From Protula sp. h YS-2021 (Eukaryota > Annelida > Polychaeta > Sabellida > Serpulidae), in contig OX457024.1 of NCBI GenBank assembly GCA_949752745.1, positions 54,190,510-54,254,509 of the forward strand: a DNA stretch of 64,000 nucleotides, given 5' to 3'. This document shows, piece after piece, positions 22,270 through 31,917 of this stretch. Position numbers and translations under genes: made by a program. A model generated the notes under the pieces. The model saw nothing but the letters and a program-made list of their open reading frames with translations. It ran no database searches and was not told the origin of the DNA. The stretch's first letter is position 1; each line of letters starts with the position of its first letter.

Positions 22270-23480
22270 AAATTTTAAGAGTGTATAACTTTAAAACTAC
22301 TTGACCGATTTGTATGAAAATTTCACTATGAGATTCAGTTTTATATCTAGCATTGCTATAAAGTAGTCGCAGTCTATTTGTGCAGCTGGCTGTATGCATA
22401 ATTGTGGCATGTCGCCATTTTAACTTTGTAAAAAGTGAAAAAATGAGATAACTTTCGCTAAGGTTGGTCGATTTGCATGAAAATTTCACTGTTTAAATCA
22501 GTTTTATATCTAGTTTTAACATTAAGTAGTCATAGGCTATTTGCGCAGGTGGCTGTATGCATAATGTGTCATGCCGCCATTTTAATTTTGCAAAAAGTGA
22601 AAAAGTGGGATAACTTCCGTCATGGTTTTTTCCGATTTGCATGAAAATTTCACTGTTTGATTCAGTTTTATATCTAGTTATAACATTAAGTGATCACAGG
22701 CTATTTGCCTATATGGCTGTATGTATATTTGTAACATGCCACCATTTTGACTTTGTAAAAAGGGAAAATGAGATAACTTCCGCTATAGTTGACGGATTTG
22801 AATGTAAATGTCACTGTTTGATTTAGTTTTATATCTAGTTTTAACATTCAGTAGTCATAGGTTATTGCGCATGTGGCTGTATGCATAATTGTAACATGCC
22901 ACCATTTTAACTTAAAAATGAGATAACTTCCGCTATAGTTGACCGATTTGAATGAAAATTTGATTCAGTTTAATATCTAATTTTAACATAAAGTAGTTAT
23001 GGGCTAGTTGCGCCGGTGGCTGTATGCATTATGTATTCACTTTAAAATTTGAAACTTAAAAGTGAGATAACTTTCGTTATGGTTGGTCGATTTGCATGAA
23101 AATGTCACTGTTTGATTCAGTTTTGTATCTAGTTTTATTATCAAGTACTCACAGGCTAGTTGCACCGGCGGTTGTATGCATAATGGATCCACCTTAAAAT
23201 TTTTAACCTTAAAAGTGAGATAACTTTTGCTATGATTGACCGATTTGAATGAACATTTCACTGTTTGATTCAGTTTTAACATAAAGTAGTCATGGGCTAG
23301 TTGCACACGTGGTTGAATGCATCATTTATTCACCTTAAAATTTTTAACCTTAAAAGTGAGATAACTTTCGTTATGGTTGATCGATTTGAATGAAAATTTC
23401 ACCATTGGATTCAGTTTGATGTCTTAGTTTTGACATAACGGGAGCTATTTGCACAGGTGGCTGTAAGCACATGCTCAAGA
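22270..23480. repeat. About 150-155-bp tandem repeat, eight copies
   Basis: Each unit has 'gagataactt.cg.tatggttg..cgatttg.atgaaaatttcactgtttgattcagtttt' followed by 'tatctagttttaacat.aagtagtca' and 'ggctgtatgcataat'. Copies begin near 22,285, 22,465, 22,630, 22,790, 22,940, 23,085, 23,235 and 23,375. Non-coding. Confidence 0.88.
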
Positions 23481-23559
23481 CGGGTGTTCGAATGGCGCGC
23501 CCCCATTCAAACATGTGTTTGAGTTGTTTTTTAGGAAGATGTTACGTCATAGTATTGTT

Positions 23560-23840
23560 CAACAAGTTTCTTTTTCAACAAGTTGTTTAACAATTGTACA
23601 ACAATTGTTCAACAAGCTGTTGTTCAACATGTTGAACATGTTGTTCAACTTGTTCAACATGTTCAACATGTTGAACATGTTCAACATGTTGTTAAACAAG
23701 TTGAGCATGTTCAACAAGTTGTTGACTAAGTTGAACATGTTCAACATGTTCAACATGTTTAACATGTTCAACATGCTGTTTAACGTGTTGTGCAACATGT
23801 TGTTCAACAAGTTGTTGTTCAACATGTTGTAGTTCAAGCA
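23560..23840. repeat. Palindrome-rich CAACATGTTGAACA array
   Basis: A simple array of GTTCAACAT and GTTGAACAT in both orientations. Almost any stretch can fold on itself (CAACATGTTG is self-complementary). The 92-105-codon Asn/Leu/Met frames on both strands are repeat artefacts. Confidence 0.9.
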
Positions 23841-23870
23841 ATTGATGGAACAATAGCAGCCAGTTCAGAA
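23834..23870 (+). other. Short match to the Polinton polymerase 5' leader
   Basis: 'agcaattgatggaacaa' and nearby 'agcagccagtt' resemble 30,645-30,668 ('agcagttgatggaacaacaa...ccagctt') just upstream of the Polinton polymerase start. Together with the adjacent zinc-finger gene this suggests a separate Polinton fragment. The match is short. Confidence 0.35.
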
Positions 23871-23896
23871 AAAAACAAGACATATGTTGAATAGGT

Positions 23897-23902
23897 TTAT
23901 TA
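23897..23902 (-). terminator. Polyadenylation signal AATAAA for the zinc-finger gene
   Basis: AATAAA on the minus strand about 95 nt downstream of the stop codon at 23,995. Confidence 0.45.
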
Positions 23903-23994
23903 ATACACATAAATACACACAGCTTAAATCTATAACAATATTACAACATTTGTTGATTTGCAAAGTCTTGATTATAAAGTTTAGTCAAATAAGT

Positions 23995-24564
23995 CTATTT
24001 TTCTTCATCTGCTTCACTCTTTTCCCTCTCACTGTCCTCATCCATATCACTTTCTTCGTCGCTGCTTTCATCTTCCTCCTCCTCATCTAGAAGCTCTTCA
24101 AAGAATGCATCGCTTCTTCTTATAGCCGCCCTTAGTGCCTTTGAATACTCGTAATGTTTTTCATCAACAAAGTAATTAAAGTCTTCTAAAATGGTTTGAT
24201 AATGTTCGTTTTGTTCTAGACGTTGGGTATATTTGAATAGTCTCATAAACAGTTGTTTAAGTCGACGCTTATAAATGGGTCGAAAGTCATCACTTGCTAT
24301 TTCACGCCTATCTTCAAGCCCTTGTTCTTCATATTCTGAAACCTTTTCTTGAAATTTGGTATCATATTCATCGTAGACTTCTTGAACCATATTATACCAA
24401 ACAGAGTCTGTTTCTGACTCACTTTCAGAGTCTGTTTCTGACTCACTTATAGAGCTGCTGTCATCATCACCTTCACCACAATGGTCCATATGTTTGAACA
24501 AAGCGTCTTGACTGCTGTATAACGCACCACATTCTGTACAAGCATGTGCATTCTTTTCAGTCAT
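23995..24564 (-). CDS. Acidic zinc-finger protein of Polinton type (189 aa)
   Basis: An intact ATG-to-stop frame. Residues 9-29 form a C2H2/C2HC-like finger (CTECG...LFKHMDHC). Residues 33-53 are an Asp/Ser/Glu run, residues 57-150 look alpha-helical (with DFRPIYKRRLKQLFMRLFKY), and residues 155-189 are a very acidic tail. Similar small finger-plus-helix-plus-acidic proteins are known from Polinton/Maverick elements, where their role is not established; this family call is from memory and moderate. AATAAA on the minus strand (23,897-23,902, plus TTTATT) lies about 95 nt past the stop. The ATG sits immediately next to a TGTCCGTC-family repeat, so the gene's own upstream region is missing, and the copy is probably an orphaned fragment despite its open frame. 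Confidence 0.6.
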   Translation of the reverse strand: MTEKNAHACTECGALYSSQDALFKHMDHCGEGDDDSSSISESETDSESESETDSVWYNMVQEVYDEYDTKFQEKVSEYEEQGLEDRREIASDDFRPIYKRRLKQLFMRLFKYTQRLEQNEHYQTILEDFNYFVDEKHYEYSKALRAAIRRSDAFFEELLDEEEEDESSDEESDMDEDSEREKSEADEEK

Positions 24565-24830
24565 GTTGACGTGGCATTATTGTCAAAATCGGCCAAAAAT
24601 TGACGGTGTGGGAAATTGTTAAAAATTGTGAATTTCTTGCTTGAATTTATCCGTGAGACGATGTTTTGTCCGGCCGAGTTCTCATAGAAGTAACTGTAAG
24701 AGGAACCTTAAGCCTTGCAAATGTGCAACTTGGCATTATTGTCAAAATCGGCCAAAAATTAACGTCGTGAAAAATTGTCAAATATGGTAAATTTTTAGCT
24801 TGAACGTAGCCGTGAGACGATGTTTGTGTG
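24565..24830. repeat. TGTCCGTC-family units next to the zinc-finger gene
   Basis: Two units with 'tggcattattgtcaaaatcggccaaaaatt' and 'gccgtgagacgatgttt', related to 17,030-17,700. Confidence 0.7.
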
Positions 24831-25770
24831 GTGTTATTTACATTTCTGCATTCAACGTTTGTTTCAGAAATTACATGGGACTATTTTTTAAGTATGCGAT
24901 TTACGTATGGTCTGTAGTTAATGCCTGTTTAAGAAAAAATTCAAATGCGGTGGCGTTTCAGGAAACCTTGCACTTTTTGCTTGTGCATTAAAGATTATTC
25001 AAAGTGTGTTATAAATGTTTAAATTAAAGTTGTTATTTTGAAAATCTGCCAAAAAATTCAAGTGAGGAAAGCTGTAAAAATCGTTAATTTGTACCTGTGT
25101 TTTTTCCATGCATTTTACTTTTACAGCAAAACCCCGGATACGGAACACCTCTACTCAAGGAACACCCCCGTTTTTGAACATTTTTTCTCGGCCCAAACTT
25201 TTCCATTCACTAAAGTATGGGCAAATGGACAACCCCTCATTAGTGAACACCCCGATATTCGGAAGAGGGAACATTTCGCAGGGTCCTGTTTACCAGATTT
25301 GCCTTTCATTAACCCCACCCCCCATTACGGAACGCAAACGAAAGAGGTGTTAAATTTCTGGTGTTATTTACGACAGGTGTAAATTCCAGTTTTTAATCGT
25401 AGCATCCAGATGAAAGATGTTTAAACATACTAATCCAAATATTCAACCTACTAAGATTTATTGCGTATTCCCGCAGGGTTGTAGACGTTTAATCGGTTCA
25501 GGATCTCAGATTTTGTCAGTTTAAATCAATGCGTGTTTTATAACAATCCCTGATGAGTTTGAATTCCGTAGGGAATCACGTTTATTCTTTGATATTGCTT
25601 TTGGGGATTATGCAATAAAAGTCCAACAATAATAGCCGCTGTAGCCTTGGAAATGATAACAACTCAAATCCACTTGAATAAGGAAGCCGTGTTGTGTCTG
25701 GCTACTGTGTGTTATTTAATAGGTGATTTGAGTCAAACAATATGCGCTTGTTAACTTGCGTAAATTACTT

Positions 25771-26688
25771 ATATGTCTCCCCTAAGACATATATAGCATT
25801 TGGTGTGTCCGTCCGTCTGTCCGCAGTGAGTTCTTATGAAATTAATGAGTCCATTTTTCACAAAACATACATACATATTCGGGTATATGTCTAGATGGCG
25901 CCCGTGTTATTTTTTTCGTTTCTGTAAAAATTCTATTTTTGGCAAAGTTTTTAACATAGGGGGTTTTCGTGCATTTTTTTTCACTTTGGCAGGCTATATC
26001 TCCAAAACAGTTCGTTGGATAAGGCTCAGATGTCACAAGAAAAACACGCATGTAGCACAAATGTATAGTGCCAAGTTTTTCTTCATTTCCTCTGAAAATG
26101 TGTTTTTGGCAAATTTTAAAATTTTTGATTTTGATCTTTTTTGGCCATATTGTTGCGATATCTCCGAAACATTTTGTTCGATTAGGCTAAAACTGGGCAA
26201 GAAAAACTCACAAAAAATGCAAATGTTTACTGCGAAGTTTTTCTTCATTTCCGTAAAAAATGTATTTTGACGAATTTTTTAATTTTTGACTTTTAACCTT
26301 TATGGCCATATTATTGCGATATCTCCGAAAAAGTTTGTTGGATTAGGCTGAAACATGGCAAGAAGAACCCACATATAGCGCAAATGTTTACTGCGAAGTT
26401 TTTTTCATATCTGTTGAAAATGTATTTTTGGCGATTTTTTTAAATTTTTGAATTTTAACAATTTTTGTCATATTGTTGCGACATCTCCGAAACAGTTTGT
26501 TTCATTAGGCTGAAACATGGCAAGAGGAACCCATGTGTAGCGAAAATGCTTAGTACGAAGTTTTCCTTTATTCATTTTCTGTAAAAATGATTTTTTGGCG
26601 ATTTTTTTCATTTTTTGGGTTCGCCAATGTTGTACTTTTAAGCAAGGATTTTTTTCCACGTGACTGATTGGGGGCGGGGGAGACATAT
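25771..26688. mobile_element. Small element with ATATGTCTCCCC inverted ends, nested in the Tigger relic
   Basis: Left ATATGTCTCCCC (25,771-25,782) and right GGGGAGACATAT (26,677-26,688) are exact inverted copies. Inside are 'tgtgtccgtccgtctgtccg' and four units of about 161 bp with 'gatatctccgaaac...gattaggctgaaacatggcaagaa' (near 25,992, 26,157, 26,318 and 26,479). It has no coding capacity. A related start ('taagagagacatatatagca') occurs at 45,820. Confidence 0.6.
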
Positions 26689-26831
26689 CCGCTTTTGTTT
26701 TAACAAAAACACTGGCCAATCTAGTTTATTCTACGGCTGTTTTAGTAAAACTGTTTAAAATCGTTCCTGCAGTTATTTTATTTTGTTAAATTTGCCGGTT
26801 GAAATATAAATCAAAACGTGTGGTCAATAAA

Positions 26832-27220
26832 ATGACCAGTACAAGTAAAAGAAAAAATTGACACCAAAAGAAAAACTTGAAGTTTTGACAGAAACAAAAC
26901 TCAGAAGCCGGCGAGATGTGGCTGTTAAGTTTGGAATATCTTTAGGAACTGTAAATTGCATTGTTCAAAAGAAACGGGAACTAGAGTCGCTTGGAGACGA
27001 AAATCATGCTCCAACTGCGGAAAGGATAAAAATATCGAATGTAGAACATGTTAATGACAGTGTCTGACAGTGGTTTGTCACTGCCCAGAGTAAAAACATT
27101 CCAGTATCGGGGCCCCTTTTACAGGGGAAAGCCCTCCAAATAGCAAAAGAACATGGACTTGATAATTTCAAAACCTCTAACGGGTGGTTAGATCGATTTC
27201 GCTCGAGGAATAATGTTCAG
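26832..27220 (+). pseudogene. Tigger/pogo transposase fragment, N-terminal HTH domains
   Basis: The psq-type helix-turn-helix (KEKLEVLTETKLRSRRDVA, then KFGISLGTV) is followed by a CENP-B/Tc5-type DNA-binding half (IPVSGPLLQGKALQIAKEHG, FKTSNGWLDRF). The likely start ATG at 26,832 is out of frame with the rest because of a one-base loss in an A run near 26,850. A TGA at 27,065-27,067 interrupts the two HTH halves in frame. Coding similarity stops near 27,220, just before the right end of the element, so the catalytic domain was deleted. Function in the family: binding transposon ends. This copy is dead. Confidence 0.75.
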
Positions 27221-27309
27221 TTGTTAGAAATGCTCATTAATGAACACCCCGGTATAAGGAACATTTTCGTCGGATCTAATGGTGTTCCTTCCATAGGGGT
27301 TTTACTGTA

Positions 27310-28578
27310 CTGTTTCACAGGGGGATTGCTTAAAAAATGTATCTTTTGTTCTATTCACCGGAGACCAATAAATCTCTACAGCTGGAAAGTATGTTAAGTA
27401 TAGTTGTTCTTCAAAACATGTAATTTTGGCGATTTTTGACAAGTTAGACTTTGTCGTAAATGAACGCGGCGGGGGGATGTGCAATCTACGATTGTCTTGT
27501 TCTACTGTGGAAATAGGGTCAATTGGTTTAACTTTTTTGCTTCTATATCAATAAGGGATGGATATGGATGGTATGGTGGGGTGAGGTTGAAAGGGGGAAT
27601 ACAGTGGGGTGAGAGGAAAGGAGTATGGCTCGAGGGGTGGGGTGGGGCGTAGGAAGGGTTACTTATACAAAATAAAACACAGTTCTTTAGTCTAAACTTT
27701 GTATTTTAACTGTGAAAACTGTTCATAATTACAGAATGCCCAAGGGCTAACAATATTTTTTTTAAAAATTCCAACACACAATGAATTGCTGTCTTCTGCC
27801 GTAAACCGGCTGCACTACCATGTAAAGTGTTTCACCACATACTATTTTATATGCCATCTATAAATGCTGCGCGGTTCGTTCACAGGCCTTCCACGCGTAC
27901 TCGAATCCCATATAAAACACTCAGCCCCATGATCTATCCCTGTAGTAGCACAACACAACACTATGTCACGCACAACGGCAGACGCTCAGTACACGATATG
28001 TAATACAGGCTTAGCAGGCGGTAAACATGTGGAAACAAAAGGCTCTAAAACAACAAATTTGGAGTGGCTTTCCCCCCGTCACCCCACTGTGTTTATAGGC
28101 TTATTGTCGATTTGTCAAAACGCCCTGTTAGGTAATGACACCTCGGACTGGTGCTCCTGGCAGGTAGTTCCCTGGGCAAAAAGTTCTCACCTCCATTATA
28201 TAAGTCCTTTAATGTGACGCAATACCTGAGAACTGAGGGGTGAGAACTTTTGGCACGGATAAATTGGATAAACATTTGCGAAGTTAATACCTTGAGTAAA
28301 CAGTGTATCACGAACTGGTTGCATATTTACAACTTTTACATTACACACGCCATTTTCTGAAGAAATACCTTGATACATATTTTGGTGGACGGAGAGTTTA
28401 CCCCGCGGAGACTTTTCTCAGCTGAAATTTTTTCCGCGTTTTATGCAGAGAGCGGAGACTTTCCCGCGCGCTTTTTTACAAACCCAGCTAAGCTAAAGAG
28501 AAGTCGTTTACGGGATTGGTTACCTGTACCACGAGCTTTGTGTGTTGATAAAGGAGTGGTCTGCTCGAGGGGGATTAT
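27310..28578. other. Polinton left flank, no gene recognised
   Basis: G-rich low-complexity sequence at 27,550-27,660. An 84-codon frame at 27,963-28,217 has no recognisable domain or splice context. A 'cggagactttcccgcg' block at 28,400-28,480 has relatives near 41,330-41,410. Confidence 0.4.
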
Positions 28579-28584
28579 ATTTTC
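28579..28584. repeat. Polinton target-site duplication, left (ATTTTC)
   Basis: Identical hexamer abuts the element at both ends. Confidence 0.85.
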
Positions 28585-28764
28585 AGTAGGCTGAAAGTGG
28601 GGGTTCTAAAACAGGAAGTGACGTCATAATGACGTCATGAGGTGTTTTAGAAGCCTCATGGGGTTTCTAAAACAGTGACGTCATAATGACGCCATATGGA
28701 CGTGATATGGACGTGATTTGGACGTGATTTGGACGTCATATGGAGGTCATATGGAGGTCATATG
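28585..28764 (+). repeat. Polinton left terminal inverted repeat
   Basis: Pairs with 40,465-40,623. It contains two TGACGTCATAATGACG-type double CRE palindromes, then 10-12-bp steps of 'gacgtgatatg' and 'aggtcatatg'. Beyond 28,764 the two ends diverge into different simple repeats. Confidence 0.9.
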
Positions 28765-28794
28765 AACGTCATAATGACGTAATAGGGATAGTGG

Positions 28795-28855
28795 GCATCC
28801 ATTCAAACGGGCGGCCATTCAAACGGGTGGCCATTCAAACGGGCAGCTGGGGCAG
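28795..28855. repeat. CCATTCAAACGGGCGG minisatellite, three to four copies
   Basis: Short tandem repeat just inside the left TIR. The phrase 'agacgggcagacggacag' occurs twice further in (28,914 and 29,000). Confidence 0.8.
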
Positions 28856-29097
28856 CTGTGGCAAACTTTTTATATATTTTTGATCTCTCTCTCTCTCCAC
28901 ACACATAACACAGCAGACGGGCAGACGGACAGATTAAGCGTTTCATTTCATAAGTCAAGGTATTTTTAACCCAGACAGTAACTTTATTTTGCTTTCTCAG
29001 ACGGGCAGACGGACAGATGAGACACCTCCCCAAACGTACAAGTTCTCCATTTTATAAATAGAGAACTCATAACTACATGGTTAGAGCTCACCTATAA

Positions 29098-29150
29098 GGC
29101 CCCCTTAAAATCAAAAGGGGCTATTAAAAAGGGGTATAAAAATAGCCCTC
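29098..29150. promoter_or_regulatory. TATA box inside nested inverted repeats
   Basis: TATAAAAA at 29,135-29,142 lies between short arms (gggctatt and aatagccc), next to a second hairpin (gcccccttaaaatcaaaaggggc). It points rightward, but the only frame downstream is 33 codons with a poly-Cys run from the CTG repeat (29,224-29,325). Its role is unknown. Confidence 0.35.
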
Positions 29151-29257
29151 CTTTTATATTTATTTTTTTTTAATTTTTTTAGCATTTCCCACACTCTCAT
29201 GCATACACACACATTCTAACATCATGACACGATTGACATTATTTCGTATTAGTGGGT

Positions 29258-29273
29258 GGCCCTTAGAAGGACC
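29258..29273 (-). terminator. Histone-like 3' stem-loop after the RING gene
   Basis: The minus strand reads GGTCCTTCTAAGGGCC followed by ACCCAC: a six-pair stem (one G-T pair) and the loop TCTA. It lies about 40 nt past the stop at 29,314. The same loop occurs after the Cys-rich gene at 30,534-30,549. Confidence 0.5.
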
Positions 29274-29283
29274 TGGAGGTTTT

Positions 29284-29307
29284 TGCTGCTGCTGCTGCTG
29301 CTGCTGC
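29284..29307. repeat. (CTG)n triplet repeat, about eight units
   Basis: Perfect triplet run in the 3' region of the minus-strand RING gene. Confidence 0.95.
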
Positions 29308-29313
29308 CGGACT

Positions 29314-29866
29314 CTAGAACTCTAGAACATCTTGGACTGACCTTGCGCAGTGGGTTAATTGCTGGCTGTTGAAAACAAAATGATCTGTTTTCAGTCCACA
29401 GGTGAAGCATGCAGTCGTGTATTGATCAGCAAGCGCCATCATCTGGGTCCAAAGTGCAGCACAGTAAATACACGATTGATGCCCGCAATCCACAGCAATA
29501 ACACGATCAGGACCGAGCATGCAGCCGCATCCGATGCATATGTCGAGGTCCTGTTGGAGGAAGAATCTTGCCCATGCTAGATACTCTTCCTCCTCAAGTC
29601 TTGACGGTATCGATTCCCCCAGCATGGTGCATCGGAAGTAAGCCTGGACGTAATGTCCCTGCTCGATATTTTGCAACCACTTTCCGAGCGTCACCCTCCG
29701 GTTAAAAAAAGACCGGAACACAGAGAACCTTGGCGTTGGCTGGGTCCGGCAGCATCTGGTAGAAAAAATATCTCACAGGCTGGTTCACTGGTGGCACCAC
29801 CGGCACTTGCACCTCCCTTACTTCCCTGAGCGTGAGAACATCGTTTAACGCAAAGAACAGCTCCAT
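29314..29866 (-). pseudogene. RING-finger protein gene of the Polinton, one frameshift
   Basis: Two minus-strand frames meet at a 7-base T run (29,704-29,710). The upstream frame starts at ATG 29,864-29,866 and the downstream frame ends at 29,314, together about 185 codons. Numbering the downstream frame from its own first Met, Cys62-x2-Cys65, Cys79-x-His81-x2-Cys84-x2-Cys87 and Cys105-x2-Cys108 match the C3HC4 RING pattern, a fold common in E3 ubiquitin ligases. A TATA box (29,919-29,928, minus) lies about 55 nt before the start and a stem-loop 40 nt after the stop. The gene may be functional with a slippage or assembly error in the homopolymer, or truly broken. RING genes are accessory in Polintons; its target is unknown. 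Confidence 0.6.
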
Positions 29867-29917
29867 TGTCGTAGTGAAAGTTGAAAGCGGTTGTGAGCCT
29901 GAACTGAAATGACTAGC

Positions 29918-29928
29918 AGTTATATACG
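29918..29928 (-). promoter_or_regulatory. TATA box of the RING gene
   Basis: The minus strand reads GTATATAACT about 55 nt upstream of ATG 29,866. Confidence 0.55.
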
Positions 29929-29939
29929 ACCTCAAGTGA

Positions 29940-30075
29940 GGACCCCCTGCCATAGAGAAAGGACCCCCCCCCCCTAGAGATAGAAGCAGACTGACTGCAT
30001 AAAGTGAGGACCTCCCCCTGGGTACTCATAGATGTGCTCTGTCAGGACCCCCCCCCTCCCCCCCCCCGGCCAGCA
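29940..30075. other. Poly-C rich divergent intergenic region
   Basis: Three or four 'gaggaccccc' blocks with C runs of 8-13. It separates the divergent RING and Cys-rich genes and probably holds upstream promoter elements for both. C-run lengths may be unreliable. Confidence 0.5.
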
Positions 30076-30108
30076 TATGATGCGAGGTTGGCCGCTAGTA
30101 TGTAGTAG

Positions 30109-30116
30109 TATATAAA
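30109..30116 (+). promoter_or_regulatory. TATA box (TATATAAA) of the Cys-rich gene
   Basis: 40 nt upstream of ATG 30,156, leaving a very short leader. Confidence 0.65.
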
Positions 30117-30155
30117 CGGGGGTTAAAGGCTACATTTCCCAAAACAAGCAGCAAG

Positions 30156-30416
30156 ATGTCTACAACTCGTACAATCACAGTGATGCGAAACGGCAAGGCA
30201 GTGACGCTGACAACAGAATGCTACAAGTGTTGGGTGTGGTTAGAATATCCAGGACAACCACACAACTGCCCGGTACACCACAGTGCACCACGTCGGTACT
30301 GTTGCAAATCCTGCGGTGGTTTGCTATGGTACAAGTTTACGGCAACATTACCTGGACCAGAGCCAAGCACAAACTGCTGGTGGTGCGGTGCAACGCTGAG
30401 AAGCATCAAATATTAG
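30156..30416 (+). CDS. Small Cys-rich probable zinc-binding protein (86 aa)
   Basis: An intact ATG-to-TAG frame behind its own TATA box. Cys22-x2-Cys25, Cys38-Pro-Val-His41-His42, Cys49-Cys50-x2-Cys53 and Cys74-x2-Cys77 suggest two zinc sites. Four Trp and basic residues lie between. I do not recognise the family. It is divergent from the RING gene and lies upstream of the polymerase on the same strand. A histone-like stem-loop follows 118 nt after the stop. It could be a regulatory or nucleic-acid-binding accessory protein (inference). It is one of the few unbroken frames in the element. Confidence 0.6.
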   Translation: MSTTRTITVMRNGKAVTLTTECYKCWVWLEYPGQPHNCPVHHSAPRRYCCKSCGGLLWYKFTATLPGPEPSTNCWWCGATLRSIKY

Positions 30417-30533
30417 AATTTTCATCCTTTCAAGTGCTCAAGAAGACCTTTCACGATGGAGCAGTTTTACAGATACCAGTGTAGTTGAGGAAACCCGACT
30501 TGTTGGTGAAGAGCCAACTTACTAACATCTGTC

Positions 30534-30549
30534 GGCCCTTCTAAGGGCC
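30534..30549 (+). terminator. Histone-like 3' stem-loop after the Cys-rich gene
   Basis: GGCCCTTCTAAGGGCC followed by ATCC: a perfect six-pair GGCCCT/AGGGCC stem with loop TCTA, the size and shape of the metazoan histone mRNA 3' stem-loop (six-pair stem, four-base loop, T at loop positions 1 and 3). No AATAAA lies between the gene and the polymerase promoter. Confidence 0.55.
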
Positions 30550-30598
30550 ATCCTCTGTTGTGAAATGAAAACGCAAATTCTGTCTATGTATGAGTGTG

Positions 30599-30606
30599 TA
30601 TAAAAG
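30599..30606 (+). promoter_or_regulatory. TATA box (TATAAAAG) of the polymerase gene
   Basis: Perfect consensus 67 nt before ATG 30,673, within 'gtgtataaaaggggg'. Confidence 0.75.
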
Positions 30607-31836
30607 GGGGATGTCTGAGATTACATTTCAACATTTCAGTTTCAGCAGTTGATGGAACAACAACCAGCTTAGATGAAACGTGAAGAGCATGGGAAAGGAG
30701 CAAAGAGACGAAAGATGGAAGAAGGTGACATTTGGCCATACGGTCCAGTTCAGTGTATGGAATGCAATGTGGAATTTCCATATATGGATACTTATGAGAC
30801 ACATACATGTAGTAAAGCTGAGATCAAAGGAGAAAAGAGACAAAAGATGGAAGAAGATGACATTTGGCCATACGATCCAGTTCAGTGTATGGAATGCAAT
30901 GTAGAATTTCCATCTATGGATACTTCTGAGGCACATGCACGCATAACAGCTGAGATGGAAAATGTACCTCATGAAGAACATGTTTCAAAGAAACAAAAGA
31001 CAGGACAAGTAGGGAGAGGTAGAAGGGTGAGTCTTGGTGAAAACGCGCAGGGAAAAAAACGGTTTGAGTCTGAGGATGGATCGGATTTACTGCTTGAAAT
31101 GCGACAGCAAGAGAACCGTATCAAGGCACATTTGTTGGAGACCTTAAACCATGGAATGAAATGGTACATTGTCGTGCATGCACGTTTCAAGAAACTGATA
31201 GCAAATGCTGAAGGTGTTATGGTAGAACAAGTGGATAATGCCTTTATCAGCAGTCCAACATATACAGCATACAATCCAGCAGATATTGAACAGGACTTGC
31301 CAGAAGCCTATAAAGAATTGTTTACTAAGTTTGATGAACATGAGCGACAAGGCTCTGGCTGGGTATTGGATAACATACTGTACATTGAAGTACACACAGC
31401 TATGTTGGTGCCTCTGGAAGCGAGTAGTTTTATTCCACTACCGAAGAAAGTGAAGAAAACAAAGGGTGTGATAAACATTAAGAATGATGACAACAAGTGT
31501 TTCTTATGGTCAGTATTGGCTTACCTTCACCCTCATGACGGCAACCCAAATCGCGTGAATCATTACAAACCATTTGAGAAGGAATTAAAGGTAGAGAGTA
31601 TGACATTTCCGACACCAATTACTGACATTCCATAGTTTGAAAAGGCGAACGATGTAGCCATCAACGTGTTTGGATATGAACAAGATGTAGTTTTCTTCTT
31701 ATTATTATTATTACCTCAACTCTTATATAGCGCTAATTCATAGTGAATGCTCTAAGCGCTTCACATAGAGGGAGATATTACTACACTAAAATATATTATA
31801 AATATTTATAAATAAATAAAAAAAAATAAAAAAGAT

Positions 31837-31844
<8 letters not shown>

Positions 31845-31912
<68 letters not shown>
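31845..31912. repeat. (AT)n tract in the LINE 3' region
   Basis: About 34 AT dinucleotides. Its length is likely to vary between individuals or assemblies. Confidence 0.95.

Positions 31913-31917
<5 letters not shown>

Larger units (their letters stand above)
25124..27307 (+). mobile_element. Tigger/pogo-type DNA transposon relic
   Basis: The left end TA|CAGCAAAACCCCGG and the right end (read inward from the other strand) TA|CAGTAAAACCCC form inverted termini flanked by the TA dinucleotide target, typical of the pogo/Tigger branch of Tc1-mariner. 'ggaacacc' blocks repeat inside both ends. The interior keeps only the N-terminal DNA-binding part of the transposase (26,832-27,220). The DDE domain is absent, and another element (25,771-26,688) is nested on the left side. 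Confidence 0.75.
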
